Of a stretch of 64,000 nt of DNA, positions 9,680 to 19,396 are shown in pieces. This DNA is from Leclercia sp. AS011 (GTDB lineage Bacteria; Pseudomonadota; Gammaproteobacteria; Enterobacterales; Enterobacteriaceae). A model generated the notes under the pieces. The model saw only the letters and a program-made list of their open reading frames with translations, had not been told where the DNA came from and did no database searches. The stretch covers positions 2,480,001 to 2,544,000 of the forward strand of contig NZ_JBBCMA010000001.1 in assembly GCF_037152535.1 (NCBI RefSeq), in the 5' to 3' direction. Position 1 is the first letter of the stretch; each line of letters starts with the position of its first letter. Made by a program: the position numbers and the translations under genes.

Positions 9680-11542
9680 ATGAGTTTTGATATTGCCAAA
9701 TACCCGACACTGGCGTTGGTTGACTCCACCCAGGAGTTACGTCTGTTGCCGAAAGAGAGCCTGCCGAAGCTGTGTGACGAGCTGCGTCGCTATCTGCTCG
9801 ACAGCGTAAGCCGCTCCAGCGGCCATTTCGCCTCCGGGCTTGGCACGGTGGAACTCACCGTGGCGCTGCATTATGTCTATAACACGCCGTTCGATCAGCT
9901 GATCTGGGACGTGGGTCATCAGGCTTATCCGCACAAAATTCTCACCGGCCGTCGCGATAAAATTGACACCATTCGTCAGAAAGGCGGCCTGCATCCGTTC
10001 CCGTGGCGGGGCGAGAGCGAGTACGACGTACTGAGCGTCGGCCACTCCTCCACCTCCATTTCTGCCGGGATCGGTATTGCCGTAGCCGCCGAAAAAGAGA
10101 ACAAACAGCGCCGTACCGTCTGCGTGATTGGCGACGGTGCCATCACCGCCGGGATGGCCTTTGAGGCGATGAACCACGCGGGCGATATCAAGCCCGACAT
10201 GCTGGTGGTGCTCAATGACAACGAGATGTCGATTTCCGAAAACGTCGGAGCGCTGAACAACCACCTGGCGAATCTGCTCTCGGGCAAGCTCTACTCCAGC
10301 CTGCGCGAAGGCGGCAAAAAAGTCTTCTCCGGCGTACCGCCGATCAAAGAGCTGCTGCGCCGCACTGAAGAGCACATCAAAGGCATGGTAGTTCCCGGCA
10401 CGCTGTTTGAAGAGCTGGGCTTTAACTACATCGGTCCGGTGGACGGGCACGACGTGCTGGGCCTGGTCTCGACGCTGAAAAACATGCGCGACCTGAAAGG
10501 CCCGCAGTTCCTGCACATCATGACCAAAAAAGGCCGGGGCTACGAACCGGCCGAAAAAGACCCTATCACCTTCCACGCGGTCCCCAAATTCGACCCGACC
10601 AGCGGCTGCCTGCCAAAAAGCAGCGGCGGGATGCCGAGCTACTCGAAAATTTTCGGTGACTGGCTGTGTGAAACCGCCGCCAAAGACAGCAAGCTGATGG
10701 CCGTGACCCCGGCGATGCGTGAAGGCTCCGGTATGGTGGAGTTTTCCCGCAAATACCCGACGCAATATTTTGATGTCGCCATTGCCGAACAACATGCGGT
10801 GACCTTTGCCGCGGGCCTGGCCATTGGTGGTTACAAGCCGGTGGTGGCGATCTACTCCACCTTCCTGCAGCGCGCTTACGATCAGGTGATCCACGACGTC
10901 GCCATCCAGAAGCTGCCGGTGCTGTTCGCCATCGATCGGGCGGGCATTGTCGGCGCCGACGGCCAGACGCACCAGGGGGCGTTCGATCTCTCCTTCTTGC
11001 GCTGCGTCCCGGACATGGTGGTCATGACCCCGAGCGACGAGAACGAGTGTCGGCAGATGCTGTTTACCGGCTATCACTATCAGGATGGCCCAACCGCCGT
11101 ACGTTATCCGCGCGGTAACGCCGTAGGCGTCACCCTGGAGCCGCTGGCAAAACTGCCGATTGGCAAAGGCGTTGTCAAACGTCGTGGTGAAAAGCTGGCG
11201 ATCCTGAACTTCGGTACCTTGATGCCGGAAGCGGCAAAAGTGGCAGAATCCCTCAACGCAACCCTGGTGGATATGCGCTTTGTGAAGCCGCTCGATGAGG
11301 CGCTGATTCTGGAGATGGCGTCACAGCACGAGGCGCTGGTCACTCTGGAAGAGAATGCCATCATGGGTGGCGCAGGCAGCGGCGTGAACGAAGTGTTGAT
11401 GGCGAAGCGTAACGTCGTGCCGGTGCTGAACCTCGGCCTGCCGGATCGCTTTATCCCGCAGGGTACACAGGACGAAGCGCGCGCCGATATCGGCCTGGAT
11501 GCCGCAGGCATCGAAGCCCACATCAGCGCCTGGCTGGCATAA
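9680..11542 (+). CDS. dxs: 1-deoxy-D-xylulose-5-phosphate synthase
   Basis: 620 residues, as in E. coli. This thiamine-diphosphate enzyme condenses pyruvate with glyceraldehyde 3-phosphate to DXP, the entry step of the MEP isoprenoid pathway and a precursor of thiamine and pyridoxal phosphate. The cofactor motif GDG is at 151-153 with Asn181 (LNDNEMS) closing it; His80 ([10 protein letters not shown]) and the C-terminal transketolase region ([10 protein letters not shown]) are present. It starts 24 bases after ispA. Confidence 0.97.
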   Translation: MSFDIAKYPTLALVDSTQELRLLPKESLPKLCDELRRYLLDSVSRSSGHFASGLGTVELTVALHYVYNTPFDQLIWDVGHQAYPHKILTGRRDKIDTIRQKGGLHPFPWRGESEYDVLSVGHSSTSISAGIGIAVAAEKENKQRRTVCVIGDGAITAGMAFEAMNHAGDIKPDMLVVLNDNEMSISENVGALNNHLANLLSGKLYSSLREGGKKVFSGVPPIKELLRRTEEHIKGMVVPGTLFEELGFNYIGPVDGHDVLGLVSTLKNMRDLKGPQFLHIMTKKGRGYEPAEKDPITFHAVPKFDPTSGCLPKSSGGMPSYSKIFGDWLCETAAKDSKLMAVTPAMREGSGMVEFSRKYPTQYFDVAIAEQHAVTFAAGLAIGGYKPVVAIYSTFLQRAYDQVIHDVAIQKLPVLFAIDRAGIVGADGQTHQGAFDLSFLRCVPDMVVMTPSDENECRQMLFTGYHYQDGPTAVRYPRGNAVGVTLEPLAKLPIGKGVVKRRGEKLAILNFGTLMPEAAKVAESLNATLVDMRFVKPLDEALILEMASQHEALVTLEENAIMGGAGSGVNEVLMAKRNVVPVLNLGLPDRFIPQGTQDEARADIGLDAAGIEAHISAWLA

Positions 11543-11607
11543 TCCCTCCCCTTTCCGCTCCTGCTATGCTTAACGGTACGTTTTAAGCAATCAGCAGGAG
11601 TGGAACC

Positions 11608-12582
11608 ATGCAATACAATACATTAGGAAAAACGGATCTTAAGGTTTCCCGTCTTTGCCTGGGCTGCATGACCTTTGGCGAGCCGGACCGGGGTAAGCAC
11701 GCCTGGACGTTGCCGGAAGAGAGCAGCCGTCCGATCATCAAACACGCCCTCGAGGGTGGCATTAACTTCTTTGATACCGCCAACAGTTACTCCGACGGCA
11801 GCAGCGAAGAGATCCTGGGCCGGGCGCTGCGCGACTTCGCCCGCCGCGACGAGGTGGTGGTTGCCACCAAGGTTTATCATCAGGTGGGCGATCTGGCGGA
11901 AGGCCTCTCCCGGGCGCAGATCCTGCGCTCCATTGATGACAGCCTGCGACGCCTGAACATGGATCACGTCGATCTGCTGCAGATCCACCGCTGGGATTAC
12001 AACACCCCAATTGAAGAGACGCTGGAAGCGCTGAACGATGTCGTCCGGGCGGGCAAAGCGCGCTATATCGGTGCCTCGTCGATGCATGCCGCCCAGTTTG
12101 CCGAAGCGCTGGCGCTGCAGGAACAGCACGGCTGGGCACCCTTTGTAACCATGCAGGACCATTACAACCTGATCTACCGTGAAGAAGAGCGCGAGATGTT
12201 GCCCCTGTGCTATCAACACGGCGTGGCGGTGATCCCCTGGAGCCCGCTGGCGCGTGGACGCTTAACCCGCCCCTGGGGCGAAACCACTGCCCGCTCGGTA
12301 TCGGATGAGTTTGGCAAAACGCTGTATGAAGAAACTGAAGCCAATAACGCGCAGATTGCCGAACGCTTAACGGGAATTGCTGAGGAGCTTGGCGTGACGC
12401 GCGCCCAGGTGGCGCTGGCATGGGTACTAAGCAAGCGGGGCGTTGCCGCTCCGATTATCGGCACCTCGCGCGAAGAGCAGCTCGACGAGCTGATTAACGC
12501 CGTGGATATCACCCTGACGCCGGAACAGATTGCCGAGCTTGAGACGCCGTACAAGCAGCACCCGGTGGTGGGATTTAAGTAA
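11608..12582 (+). CDS. yajO: Aldo-keto reductase YajO
   Basis: 324 residues of the aldo-keto reductase TIM-barrel family. E. coli YajO was linked genetically to making 1-deoxyxylulose 5-phosphate when dxs is absent, consistent with its position 65 bases after dxs; its natural substrate remains unsettled. The AKR signature region (FFDTANSYSDGSSEEILG) and the NADPH-binding stretch near the C-terminus (IIGTSREEQL) are clear. An AGGAG ribosome-binding site precedes the ATG. A BIME follows the stop where pgpA would be expected on the other strand. Confidence 0.94.
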   Translation: MQYNTLGKTDLKVSRLCLGCMTFGEPDRGKHAWTLPEESSRPIIKHALEGGINFFDTANSYSDGSSEEILGRALRDFARRDEVVVATKVYHQVGDLAEGLSRAQILRSIDDSLRRLNMDHVDLLQIHRWDYNTPIEETLEALNDVVRAGKARYIGASSMHAAQFAEALALQEQHGWAPFVTMQDHYNLIYREEEREMLPLCYQHGVAVIPWSPLARGRLTRPWGETTARSVSDEFGKTLYEETEANNAQIAERLTGIAEELGVTRAQVALAWVLSKRGVAAPIIGTSREEQLDELINAVDITLTPEQIAELETPYKQHPVVGFK

Positions 12583-12588
12583 TAAAAA

Positions 12589-12664
12589 AGCCCGGTGGCG
12601 GCTTTGCCTTACCGGGCCTACGACCGCACTTGTAGGCCGGGTAAGGCGAAGCCGCCACCCGGCA
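12589..12664. repeat. REP/BIME pair between yajO and thiL
   Basis: Two inverted REP-like units, AGCCCGGTGGCGGCTTTGCC...CCGGGCC and GGCCGGGTAAGGCGAAGCC...ACCCGGC, fill nearly the whole gap between the convergent stops of yajO (12582) and thiL (12682). In E. coli K-12 the pgpA gene lies here. The repeat pair may mark the site of its loss, or simply be ordinary 3'-end repeats. Confidence 0.88.
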
Positions 12665-12681
12665 ATACAGGCCGCACCAGA

Positions 12682-13653
12682 TCAAGCAAAGTGGTCGTAC
12701 CCTTTCCAGTCTAGCGTCACCGGCGCGCCGTTGTGCACAAACTGCATCCCTTCGCTTTCCGGCATGATCTGGCCGATACAGGTAAACCCGGCGCCCAGAT
12801 TGGCTAACGCCACATCCAGCGTGCCGCGGTTCAGCTCGGGAACGGTAAAGCACAGCTCATAATCTTCGCCGCCGGAGAGTGCCCAGCGCAGCGCCTGCTC
12901 TGGCTCCACGTGCCGGCGCATCGCGTCAGAGAGCGGGAACAGATCCAGATCGATCCGTGCGCCCACGCCGCTGGCTTTCAGGATATGGCCCAGATCGGAG
13001 ATCAGCCCATCCGAGAGATCGATAGCGGAACTGGCGCGGTCGCGCAGCGCCTGGCCGTGCAGAATACGCGGCGTCGGACGCAAATGGCGTTTCACAAAGT
13101 ACGCCGCATCATCCGCATCCGGCACGGTTAACCTGTTCTGCAAAATAGCCAGCCCTGCTGCGCTGTCGCCCGGCGTACCGGTGACGTAAATCCAGTCGCC
13201 CGGTTTTGCGCCCGAGCGCTTCAACGCGCGCCCTACCGGCACATAGCCGTGGATCGCCAGCGTCATCGACAGCGGACCAGCAGTAGTATCACCGCCGATC
13301 AGCTGCATATCGTAATAGTTAAGCTGTTCAAACAGCGCGTCGCTAAAGGCTTCAAGCCAGCTTTCATCAATTTTTGGCAGGGTCAGCGCCAGCGTTAACC
13401 ACGCAGGATCGGCGCCCATTGCCGCCAGATCGCTCACGTTCACCGCCAGCGCCTTATACGCCAGATCGGCAGGATCGATATCCGGCAGGAAATGATGCCC
13501 GGACACTAAGGTGTCGGTGCTGATCGCCAGCGTCTGTTTGTCGGGGATATTGAGAAGTGCACAGTCGTCGCCGATGCCGGTTTCCACATCGAGACGCGAG
13601 CTTCTGACTCGGTCAAAATAACGGGCAATCAGGGAAAATTCGCCACATGCCAT
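12682..13653 (-). CDS. thiL: Thiamine-monophosphate kinase
   Basis: 323 residues of the PurM/ThiL ATP-dependent family. It phosphorylates thiamine monophosphate to the active cofactor thiamine diphosphate. The N-terminal GIGDDCA motif (about 27-33), STDTLVSG and the ATP/Mg region IGGDTTAGP are intact, and [10 protein letters not shown] is near the C-terminus. It lies 78 bases after nusB with a terminator-like hairpin between them. In E. coli thiL is followed by, and overlaps, pgpA; here a BIME follows instead. Confidence 0.96.
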   Translation of the reverse strand: MACGEFSLIARYFDRVRSSRLDVETGIGDDCALLNIPDKQTLAISTDTLVSGHHFLPDIDPADLAYKALAVNVSDLAAMGADPAWLTLALTLPKIDESWLEAFSDALFEQLNYYDMQLIGGDTTAGPLSMTLAIHGYVPVGRALKRSGAKPGDWIYVTGTPGDSAAGLAILQNRLTVPDADDAAYFVKRHLRPTPRILHGQALRDRASSAIDLSDGLISDLGHILKASGVGARIDLDLFPLSDAMRRHVEPEQALRWALSGGEDYELCFTVPELNRGTLDVALANLGAGFTCIGQIMPESEGMQFVHNGAPVTLDWKGYDHFA

Positions 13654-13676
13654 ACGTTATGCCTCAGCAAATAAAA

Positions 13677-13724
13677 TAAAAAAACCGGAGCCCGCACCGC
13701 CCAAAGGCGATACGAAACTCCGGC
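13677..13724 (-). terminator. Terminator-like hairpin between nusB and thiL
   Basis: Read on the minus strand, CCGGAG (13723-13718) pairs with CTCCGG (13690-13685), followed by seven Ts. The roughly 27-base loop can form a further CGCC-TTTG-GGCG hairpin. It lies directly after the nusB stop and would reduce, rather than abolish, read-through into thiL. Confidence 0.65.
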
Positions 13725-13731
13725 TTGCGGA

Positions 13732-14151
13732 TCACTTTTTACGGGGACGGATCGCAGGTGCAGCTTTATCCAGTACGCCATTCACAAATTTGTGGCTGTC
13801 TTCAGCACCGAAGGTTTTCGCCAGTTCGATCGCTTCGTTGATGGCCACTTTGTAAGGCACATCGTCACGTTTAGACAGTTCAAACAGTGCGATACGCAGC
13901 ACCGCTTTTTCAACCTGGCCCAGCTCTTCGAGCAGACGGGACAGGTACGGCTTCATCAGACCGTCGAGATACGCGCTATTAGTCGCCACTCCCGACAGCA
14001 GTTCACGGAAGTACACGACGTCAACGTCTTTGACGTCTTGTTCCGCCAGGAACTGGTATTCAACATCAGCGATGTCGTTCTGGGACAACTGCCAGGAGTA
14101 AAGTGCCTGAACGGCACATTCACGGGCGCGGCGACGAGCAGCAGGTTTCAC
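13732..14151 (-). CDS. nusB: Transcription antitermination factor NusB
   Basis: 139 residues, all-helical, with the Arg-rich N-terminus ([17 protein letters not shown]) that binds boxA RNA. With NusE (S10) it forms the antitermination complex needed for full-length rRNA transcription. Length and sequence match E. coli. It lies 21 bases after ribE in the nrdR-ribD-ribE-nusB-thiL series, as in other enterobacteria. Confidence 0.97.
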   Translation of the reverse strand: MKPAARRRARECAVQALYSWQLSQNDIADVEYQFLAEQDVKDVDVVYFRELLSGVATNSAYLDGLMKPYLSRLLEELGQVEKAVLRIALFELSKRDDVPYKVAINEAIELAKTFGAEDSHKFVNGVLDKAAPAIRPRKK

Positions 14152-14172
14152 GGAATTCCCCTTACAAAAAAA

Positions 14173-14643
14173 TCAGGCCTTGATGGCTTTCAATACGTTG
14201 ATCATTTCAAGCGCGGTCAGTGCAGCTTCTGCACCTTTGTTACCGGCTTTGGTGCCAGCACGTTCGATGGCTTGTTCAATACTTTCAGTGGTGAGTACGC
14301 CGAAAGCGACAGGAATTTCTGCATCCTGTGCCACGTGCGCCAGACCGTTGCTTGCCCCACCCGCAACATATTCAAAATGGGCGGTACCGCCACGAATCAC
14401 AGTACCCAGTGCGATAACCGCGTCGTACTTGCCGGTTTTCGCCAGTGCGCCCGCTGCCAGAGGCAGTTCGTAAGCACCCGGAACCCAGACAACGGTAATG
14501 TTTTCGTCTTTCACCTGGCCGATACGTTTCAGGGCGTCAATCGCGCCGTCCAGCAGGCTGTCGTTGATGAAGTTGTTGAAACGCGCAATGGTGATGGCGA
14601 CGCGAGCGTCCGGGGTAGCAACGGCTGCTTCAATAATGTTCAT
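14173..14643 (-). CDS. ribE: 6,7-dimethyl-8-ribityllumazine synthase
   Basis: 156 residues, the E. coli length (also called ribH). It condenses 5-amino-6-ribitylaminouracil with dihydroxybutanone phosphate to lumazine, the penultimate riboflavin intermediate, as a 60-subunit shell or smaller ring. The phosphate/substrate stretch [14 protein letters not shown] contains the catalytic His. The start [17 protein letters not shown] is chosen over an upstream in-frame ATG because it gives the family N-terminus. It lies between ribD and nusB. Confidence 0.96.
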   Translation of the reverse strand: MNIIEAAVATPDARVAITIARFNNFINDSLLDGAIDALKRIGQVKDENITVVWVPGAYELPLAAGALAKTGKYDAVIALGTVIRGGTAHFEYVAGGASNGLAHVAQDAEIPVAFGVLTTESIEQAIERAGTKAGNKGAEAALTALEMINVLKAIKA

Positions 14644-14733
14644 ACTCTTCCTTAACGGGTTCATTTGGTGGCCCCGCAGGGGGGCGGATTTTATCATAAT
14701 ATTTTGCGCACTGCTTCCCTATTTAGGCAAGCC

Positions 14734-15840
14734 TTACGCGGTGGTCAGGTGGAGACAGAGATCCGGGCCAACCGGGCGTATCTCGCTAAAGTTAAACGCA
14801 GGCGCATCAGCCAGTTTTTCCAGCCCTGGCAACACGCACAGGCCGCGGGCGTCGCTGCCTAAAAGTTTAGGCGCCAGATAGACAATCAGCTCATCCACCA
14901 GCCCGGCCTGCAACAGCGCCCCGGCCAGCGTGGGGCCCGCTTCGACCCAGATGCTGTTGATCTGCTGCTGTTTACCCAGCAGCATCATCAGCACCACGAG
15001 ATCCAGATGCCCGTTGTGCTCCGGCACCATAATGCTGCGCACGCCTTCCGGCCAGCTGCGCGCATCTTCCTGCGTGCGGGCAAACCAGGTCTCGCCCGGC
15101 TGCTGCACAATGCGGTGCTCAGGGGTAACCTGGTTCTGCCGATCCACCACAATCCGCAGCGGCTGACGTAAATTCTCCTGCGGATAGTGCGCCTGGGTAT
15201 CCGCGTTTAACTCATCCCAGCGCACGGTCAGCGCAGGATCGTCGGCCAGTACGGTGGCATGGCTGGTGAGAATAGCATGGCTTTGCGCGCGCAGACGTTG
15301 CACATCGCGCCTTGCCTGCGGGGAGGTGATCCACTGGCTTTCCCCGCTGGCCATCGCCGTGCGGCCATCCAGCGAAGCACCCAGCTTCAGCTGAATATAG
15401 GGAAAACCGGTCCGCATCCGCTTGAGGAAGCCTTTGTTCAGGCGTTCAGCTTCGCTCATCATCAGACCGTGGCTGACTTCAATACCGGCCTGCTGCAGGC
15501 GATAGAGGCCGCGACCGGCCACCTGCGGGTTGGGATCCTGCATCGCCGCAACAACCCGTGATACGCCCGCTGCGATAAGGGCATCACAGCACGGTGGGGT
15601 GCGGCCATGATGGCTGCAGGGCTCCAGCGTGACGTAGGCGGTAGCACCGCGCGCCTTCTCGCCGGCCATGCGCAGGGCATGGACTTCGGCATGCGGCTCA
15701 CCGGCACGGTAGTGAAAACCTTCCCCGACGATCTCGCCATCTTTAACAATAACGCAGCCGACGTTGGGATTCGGGTGGGTGGTAAACCGACCGCGTTGCG
15801 CCAGCTTCAGCGCTCGCGCCATGTAAATCTCATCCTGCAT
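14734..15840 (-). CDS. ribD: Bifunctional riboflavin deaminase/reductase RibD
   Basis: 368 residues in two domains. The N-terminal cytidine-deaminase-like domain has zinc ligands in HAE (50-52) and PC...TPPC (Cys75, Cys84). The C-terminal reductase domain (about 148-368) resembles dihydrofolate reductase. It deaminates and then reduces the pyrimidine intermediate of riboflavin synthesis. The start MQDEIYMARAL matches E. coli and is 4 bases past the nrdR stop; an upstream in-frame start lies inside nrdR. Its product feeds RibE directly downstream. Confidence 0.97.
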   Translation of the reverse strand: MQDEIYMARALKLAQRGRFTTHPNPNVGCVIVKDGEIVGEGFHYRAGEPHAEVHALRMAGEKARGATAYVTLEPCSHHGRTPPCCDALIAAGVSRVVAAMQDPNPQVAGRGLYRLQQAGIEVSHGLMMSEAERLNKGFLKRMRTGFPYIQLKLGASLDGRTAMASGESQWITSPQARRDVQRLRAQSHAILTSHATVLADDPALTVRWDELNADTQAHYPQENLRQPLRIVVDRQNQVTPEHRIVQQPGETWFARTQEDARSWPEGVRSIMVPEHNGHLDLVVLMMLLGKQQQINSIWVEAGPTLAGALLQAGLVDELIVYLAPKLLGSDARGLCVLPGLEKLADAPAFNFSEIRPVGPDLCLHLTTA

Positions 15841-15844
15841 GTGC

Positions 15845-16306
<462 letters not shown>

Positions 16307-16447
16307 CTATCGGGTTGACTGAACTCCATTTTACCCTGAACAGGGCTGACAACAAAGAAGGAGCGTTTTTGAGATAAAGGATCTATACGCAGGGCAGCTT
16401 CGTTGACTACCCTTAGCAGAATCCGTTATTTCAGGGAAATAATTGCC

Positions 16448-16987
16448 ATGACAAGACGTTACCTTCATGTTCTGCTGCTGGGAAGCCTTTTTAGCCTCAG
16501 CGCCTGTGCACAGCAAAGCGAAGTGCGCCAGATGAATCAGAGCATCAGTTCACTGAATAGCACCATGAACAAGCTCAACCAGGAAACGGTCAAAATCACC
16601 CAGCAGAATGCGCTGAACGCCAAATCGACCAGCGGCGTCTATTTGCTGACCGGATCCAACACTCCTGCCCGACTGAACAGCCAGATTGGCACGCTGAAGA
16701 TGTCGCTGGTAAACGTCGCGCCTAACGCCGACGGCACCCGCGCAACGCTGCGCATTCAGGGAGAATCAAACGATCCGCTGCCAGCCTTTAGCGCCACCGT
16801 TGAGTGGGGCCAGATCCAGGGCACAACCGACAGCTTCCAGGAGCTGAACGTCCAGACCCAGCTGATCAATGCCCCGGCCAGCGTGCTGGCACCCAGCGAT
16901 GTCGACATTCCGCTTCAGCTGAATGGTCTGACGCCTGACCAGCTCGGTTTTATCCGCATCCACGATATTCAGCCCGTCGCGCAATAA
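16448..16987 (+). CDS. yajI: DUF3251 lipoprotein YajI
   Basis: 179 residues, the E. coli YajI length. A lipoprotein signal ends in LSAC with the acylated Cys at position 20; the residues after it (AQQ) contain no Asp at +2, so sorting to the outer membrane is predicted. A short heptad-rich helix (about 24-52) precedes a compact beta-rich domain. Function is unknown. The ATG at 16448 is chosen because it gives the signal peptide; an upstream start would disrupt it. It is divergent from nrdR. Confidence 0.93.
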   Translation: MTRRYLHVLLLGSLFSLSACAQQSEVRQMNQSISSLNSTMNKLNQETVKITQQNALNAKSTSGVYLLTGSNTPARLNSQIGTLKMSLVNVAPNADGTRATLRIQGESNDPLPAFSATVEWGQIQGTTDSFQELNVQTQLINAPASVLAPSDVDIPLQLNGLTPDQLGFIRIHDIQPVAQ

Positions 16988-17095
16988 TCCCCCTGCGGAA
17001 CGTGTTACACGTTCCGCACTCTTCTGAGCTTTGAAACATTGGCAACAGAAATGTTTGCCATTACAATCCGCTCCGTTAAAAATACGCAAACGTGA

Positions 17096-17111
17096 ACGCA
17101 ATCGATTACGT
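17096..17111. promoter_or_regulatory. LacI-family-type operator upstream of tsx (probable CytR site)
   Basis: ACGCAATCGATTACGT is a near-perfect palindrome with the CG centre typical of LacI-family operators. E. coli tsx is controlled by CytR with CRP, and TGTGA half-sites follow at 17113-17117 and 17144-17148. PurR binds similar sequences, so CytR is assigned from gene context rather than sequence alone. Confidence 0.55.
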
Positions 17112-17159
17112 ATGTGAGAGAACTGTGAAACAACACATATTTTTGTGAGCAAGGATTCC

Positions 17160-17165
17160 TATAAT
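17160..17165 (+). promoter_or_regulatory. tsx promoter -10 element
   Basis: A perfect TATAAT lies 84 bases before the tsx start. The -35 position (ATATTT) is poor, which fits an activator-dependent (CRP) promoter. Confidence 0.6.
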
Positions 17166-17249
17166 AGGCTCCCAGAAACACGAAATATTTAGAAACGCAA
17201 TTCGCGCCTTTTTCACTCCCGTAAGGGATTTCAAATCAGTGGCATTATT

Positions 17250-18134
17250 ATGAAAAAAACATTACTGGCAGCCGGTGCAGCGCTGGCACTCTCCTCTACT
17301 TTCGCTGTGCAGGCAGCCGAAAACGATAAACCCGAGTACGTTTCCGACTGGTGGCACCAGAGCGTTAACGTCGTCGGCAGCTACCACACCCGTTTTGGAC
17401 CACAGATCCGCAACGATACCTACCTGGAATACGAAGCCTTCGCCAAGAAAGACTGGTTTGATTTCTATGGCTACATGGATGCACCGGTCTTCTTCGGCGG
17501 TAACACGGATGCGAAAGGTATCTGGAACCACGGTTCTCCACTGTTCATGGAGATCGAACCGCGCTTCTCCATCGATAAGCTGACCGGCACCAGCCTGGCG
17601 TTTGGTCCGTTCAAAGAGTGGTACTTCGCAAACAACTACATCTACGACATGGGCCGCAACAAGTCCGGTCGCCAGAGCACCTGGTACATGGGTCTGGGTA
17701 CTGACATCGACACCGGTCTGCCGATGAGCCTGTCCATGAACGTGTATGCCAAATACCAGTGGCAGAACTATGGCGCAGCGAACGAAAACGAGTGGGATGG
17801 CTACCGTTTCAAAGTGAAATACTTTGTGCCAATCACCCAGCTGTGGGGCGGCAACCTGAGCTACATCGGGTTCACCAACTTTGACTGGGGTTCAGATCTG
17901 GGCGACAACGACTTCCGTGACCTGAACGGTAAGAAAGCGCGTACCAACGACTCCATCGCCTCCAGCCACATCCTGGCGCTGAACTACGATCACTGGCATT
18001 ACTCTGTTGTGGCCCGTTACTGGCACAACGGTGGTCAGTGGAACGACGACGCCAGCCTGAACTTTGGCGATGGCAACTTCAGCGTCCGCTCTACCGGCTG
18101 GGGTGGTTACCTGGTTGTGGGTTACAACTTCTAA
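17250..18134 (+). CDS. tsx: Nucleoside-specific outer-membrane channel Tsx
   Basis: 294 residues, the E. coli length. A classical signal peptide (about 1-22, ending VQA) precedes a 12-stranded barrel with a C-terminal Phe (VVGYNF), the mark recognised by the Bam machinery. It forms a nucleoside-selective channel, and in E. coli also a receptor for phage T6 and colicin K. Extracellular loops are rich in Asp, Asn and Gly. It is transcribed alone from an apparently CytR/CRP-type promoter and followed by a BIME and terminator. Confidence 0.97.
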   Translation: MKKTLLAAGAALALSSTFAVQAAENDKPEYVSDWWHQSVNVVGSYHTRFGPQIRNDTYLEYEAFAKKDWFDFYGYMDAPVFFGGNTDAKGIWNHGSPLFMEIEPRFSIDKLTGTSLAFGPFKEWYFANNYIYDMGRNKSGRQSTWYMGLGTDIDTGLPMSLSMNVYAKYQWQNYGAANENEWDGYRFKVKYFVPITQLWGGNLSYIGFTNFDWGSDLGDNDFRDLNGKKARTNDSIASSHILALNYDHWHYSVVARYWHNGGQWNDDASLNFGDGNFSVRSTGWGGYLVVGYNF

Positions 18135-18150
18135 TAAGTTGTGCCTGTAT

Positions 18151-18218
18151 CGCCGGGTGGCGCTTCGCTTACCCGGCCTACGGTGTTGTAGGCCCGTGCA
18201 AGCGCAGCGCCGCCGGGC
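18151..18218. repeat. REP/BIME element after tsx
   Basis: Two GC-rich inverted units, CGCCGGGTGGCGCTTCGCTTACCCGGCC and GGCCCGTGCAAGCGCAGCGCCGCCGGGC, lie between the tsx stop and its terminator. Confidence 0.85.
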
Positions 18219-18249
18219 AAAAAAGCCAGCTCAGGAGCTGGCTTTTTTT
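18219..18249. terminator. Bidirectional terminator between tsx and the WYL regulator gene
   Basis: AAGCCAGCTC-AG-GAGCTGGCTT flanked by A and T runs forms a 10-bp perfect hairpin at about 18223-18244, between the convergent stops of tsx and the regulator. Confidence 0.92.
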
Positions 18250-18928
18250 ATTGCTTAACCTTTCTCAAAAAATCCGCCAGTGAGCGATCCGCGCTCTCAC
18301 TAAAGCGTCTGTCCGTGAGGGTGATATTCAGACATCTGTCGAGCCGGAAACAGCGATAGTCATCGCGCCGTTCACACCACGCCGCCAGCAGCCAGTGTTC
18401 CCCCCAGAAGAACAGCCCCAGCGGCTGCACATCGCGAGAAGACAACTGCCCGCTCTCATCACGATAGTGCAGCGCCAGCACGCGCTGGGCTGAAATCGCC
18501 TGATGGATCACGTCGAAGCCGCTGCGGGAGTGGGGTTGCATGGCGATATCCGGCGCGTAGATCCGGGTCTGCTCGGCCTTGCGTCGGCTCTCTTCCGGCA
18601 GGATCGCCAGCACCTTTTCCTGCGCCGACTCCAGCTCACGTGACAGCGACTCCCCGCCCCAGGTTTTGAGCAGGCGGATCGCCACCATCAAGGCTTCGGA
18701 CTCCCTGTTGGTCAGCATCAGCGGCGGCAGGTCGAAGCCCGACATCAGACGATAGCCGCTCCCCGCCTCCCCTTCCACCGGCACGCCAGAGAGTGACAGA
18801 TCCCGGATATCACGGTAGACCGTACGCTCGGAAACGCTCAGCCTCTCTGCCAGATGCGCTGCCGTTGTCAGACGCCTGCCCCGCAGGATCTGTACAATCT
18901 GGAACAAGCGGTCAGCGCGTCGGGTCAT
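18248..18928 (-). CDS. YafY-type HTH/WYL-domain transcriptional regulator
   Basis: 226 residues. An N-terminal DeoR/HTH_11-type winged helix (about 5-60; LAERLSVSERTVYRDIRDL is the recognition region) is followed by a linker and a WYL domain (about 125-200). WYL proteins sense ligands, often nucleotides or single-stranded DNA; this one's ligand is unknown. The start MTRRADRLFQIV is chosen by homology; an earlier in-frame start would overlap the VOC gene. It lies 13 bases after the VOC gene in the same operon and probably regulates it through the palindrome at 19355-19378. In E. coli this position holds yajD. Confidence 0.85.
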   Translation of the reverse strand: MTRRADRLFQIVQILRGRRLTTAAHLAERLSVSERTVYRDIRDLSLSGVPVEGEAGSGYRLMSGFDLPPLMLTNRESEALMVAIRLLKTWGGESLSRELESAQEKVLAILPEESRRKAEQTRIYAPDIAMQPHSRSGFDVIHQAISAQRVLALHYRDESGQLSSRDVQPLGLFFWGEHWLLAAWCERRDDYRCFRLDRCLNITLTDRRFSESADRSLADFLRKVKQ

Positions 18929-18941
18929 GTTATTTTTGCTC

Positions 18942-19307
18942 TCAGGCGGGTTGATGGAGGCCGACGCGATTACCTTCGCTGTCGGTAAACAGGGCAATAG
19001 TGCCAATACCGTTGGGTAACTCCAGCGGACCAAACACGCACTCACCGCCTGCAGAAGCTACGCGATCCAGCGTTGCCGCCAGGTTGTCAGTATGCAGGTA
19101 AATAATAGCGCCCTGGGGCGAGGGTGTAATGCCGTCAAATTTTGCCAGCGCGCCTCCGGTGGCCGGATCCTCATGAGGGAAAATGGCCAGCTCTGCAACA
19201 TCCATTTTCTCGCGTCTCAGCGCCACCTGCATCACCGGCTCGTAAAATTTGATGGCACGATCCATATCCGCGACCGCAATTTCAAACCAGTTAATCACAC
19301 TTTTCAT
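18942..19307 (-). CDS. VOC (glyoxalase/bleomycin-resistance) family protein
   Basis: 121 residues with the single-module beta-alpha-beta-beta-beta fold, two repeats (about 5-60 and 68-119). The family includes glyoxalases, dioxygenases and drug-binding proteins. The first metal-ligand position reads WFEIAV, with no His on the first strand, so a classic metal-dependent glyoxalase is doubtful and a binding or detoxifying role is possible. A GGAGG ribosome-binding site precedes the ATG. It is the first gene of a two-gene operon with the WYL regulator, transcribed away from the palindromic operator. Confidence 0.85.
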   Translation of the reverse strand: MKSVINWFEIAVADMDRAIKFYEPVMQVALRREKMDVAELAIFPHEDPATGGALAKFDGITPSPQGAIIYLHTDNLAATLDRVASAGGECVFGPLELPNGIGTIALFTDSEGNRVGLHQPA

Positions 19308-19354
19308 ACATCCTCCTGCCTGTTGTTTGAGTTCAGAAGGAGTCTACGCCAGGC

Positions 19355-19378
19355 CTCCTGACAGCATAGTGTCAGGAG
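19355..19378. promoter_or_regulatory. Perfect palindromic operator upstream of the VOC/WYL operon
   Basis: CTCCTGACA - GCATAG - TGTCAGGAG is a 9+9 perfect inverted repeat starting 47 bases before the VOC start. A third copy of TGTCAGGAG lies at 19383-19391, 13 bases beyond the second arm. The arrangement suggests a dimer site plus an extra half-site for the adjacent regulator. Confidence 0.7.
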
Positions 19379-19396
19379 TGTTTGTCAGGAGCAGGC

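Noticed and set aside
9737..11077. A 446-codon open frame on the minus strand opposite dxs
   Set aside because: Mirror of a well-conserved gene, with low-complexity, His/Arg/Gly-rich translation and no motif.
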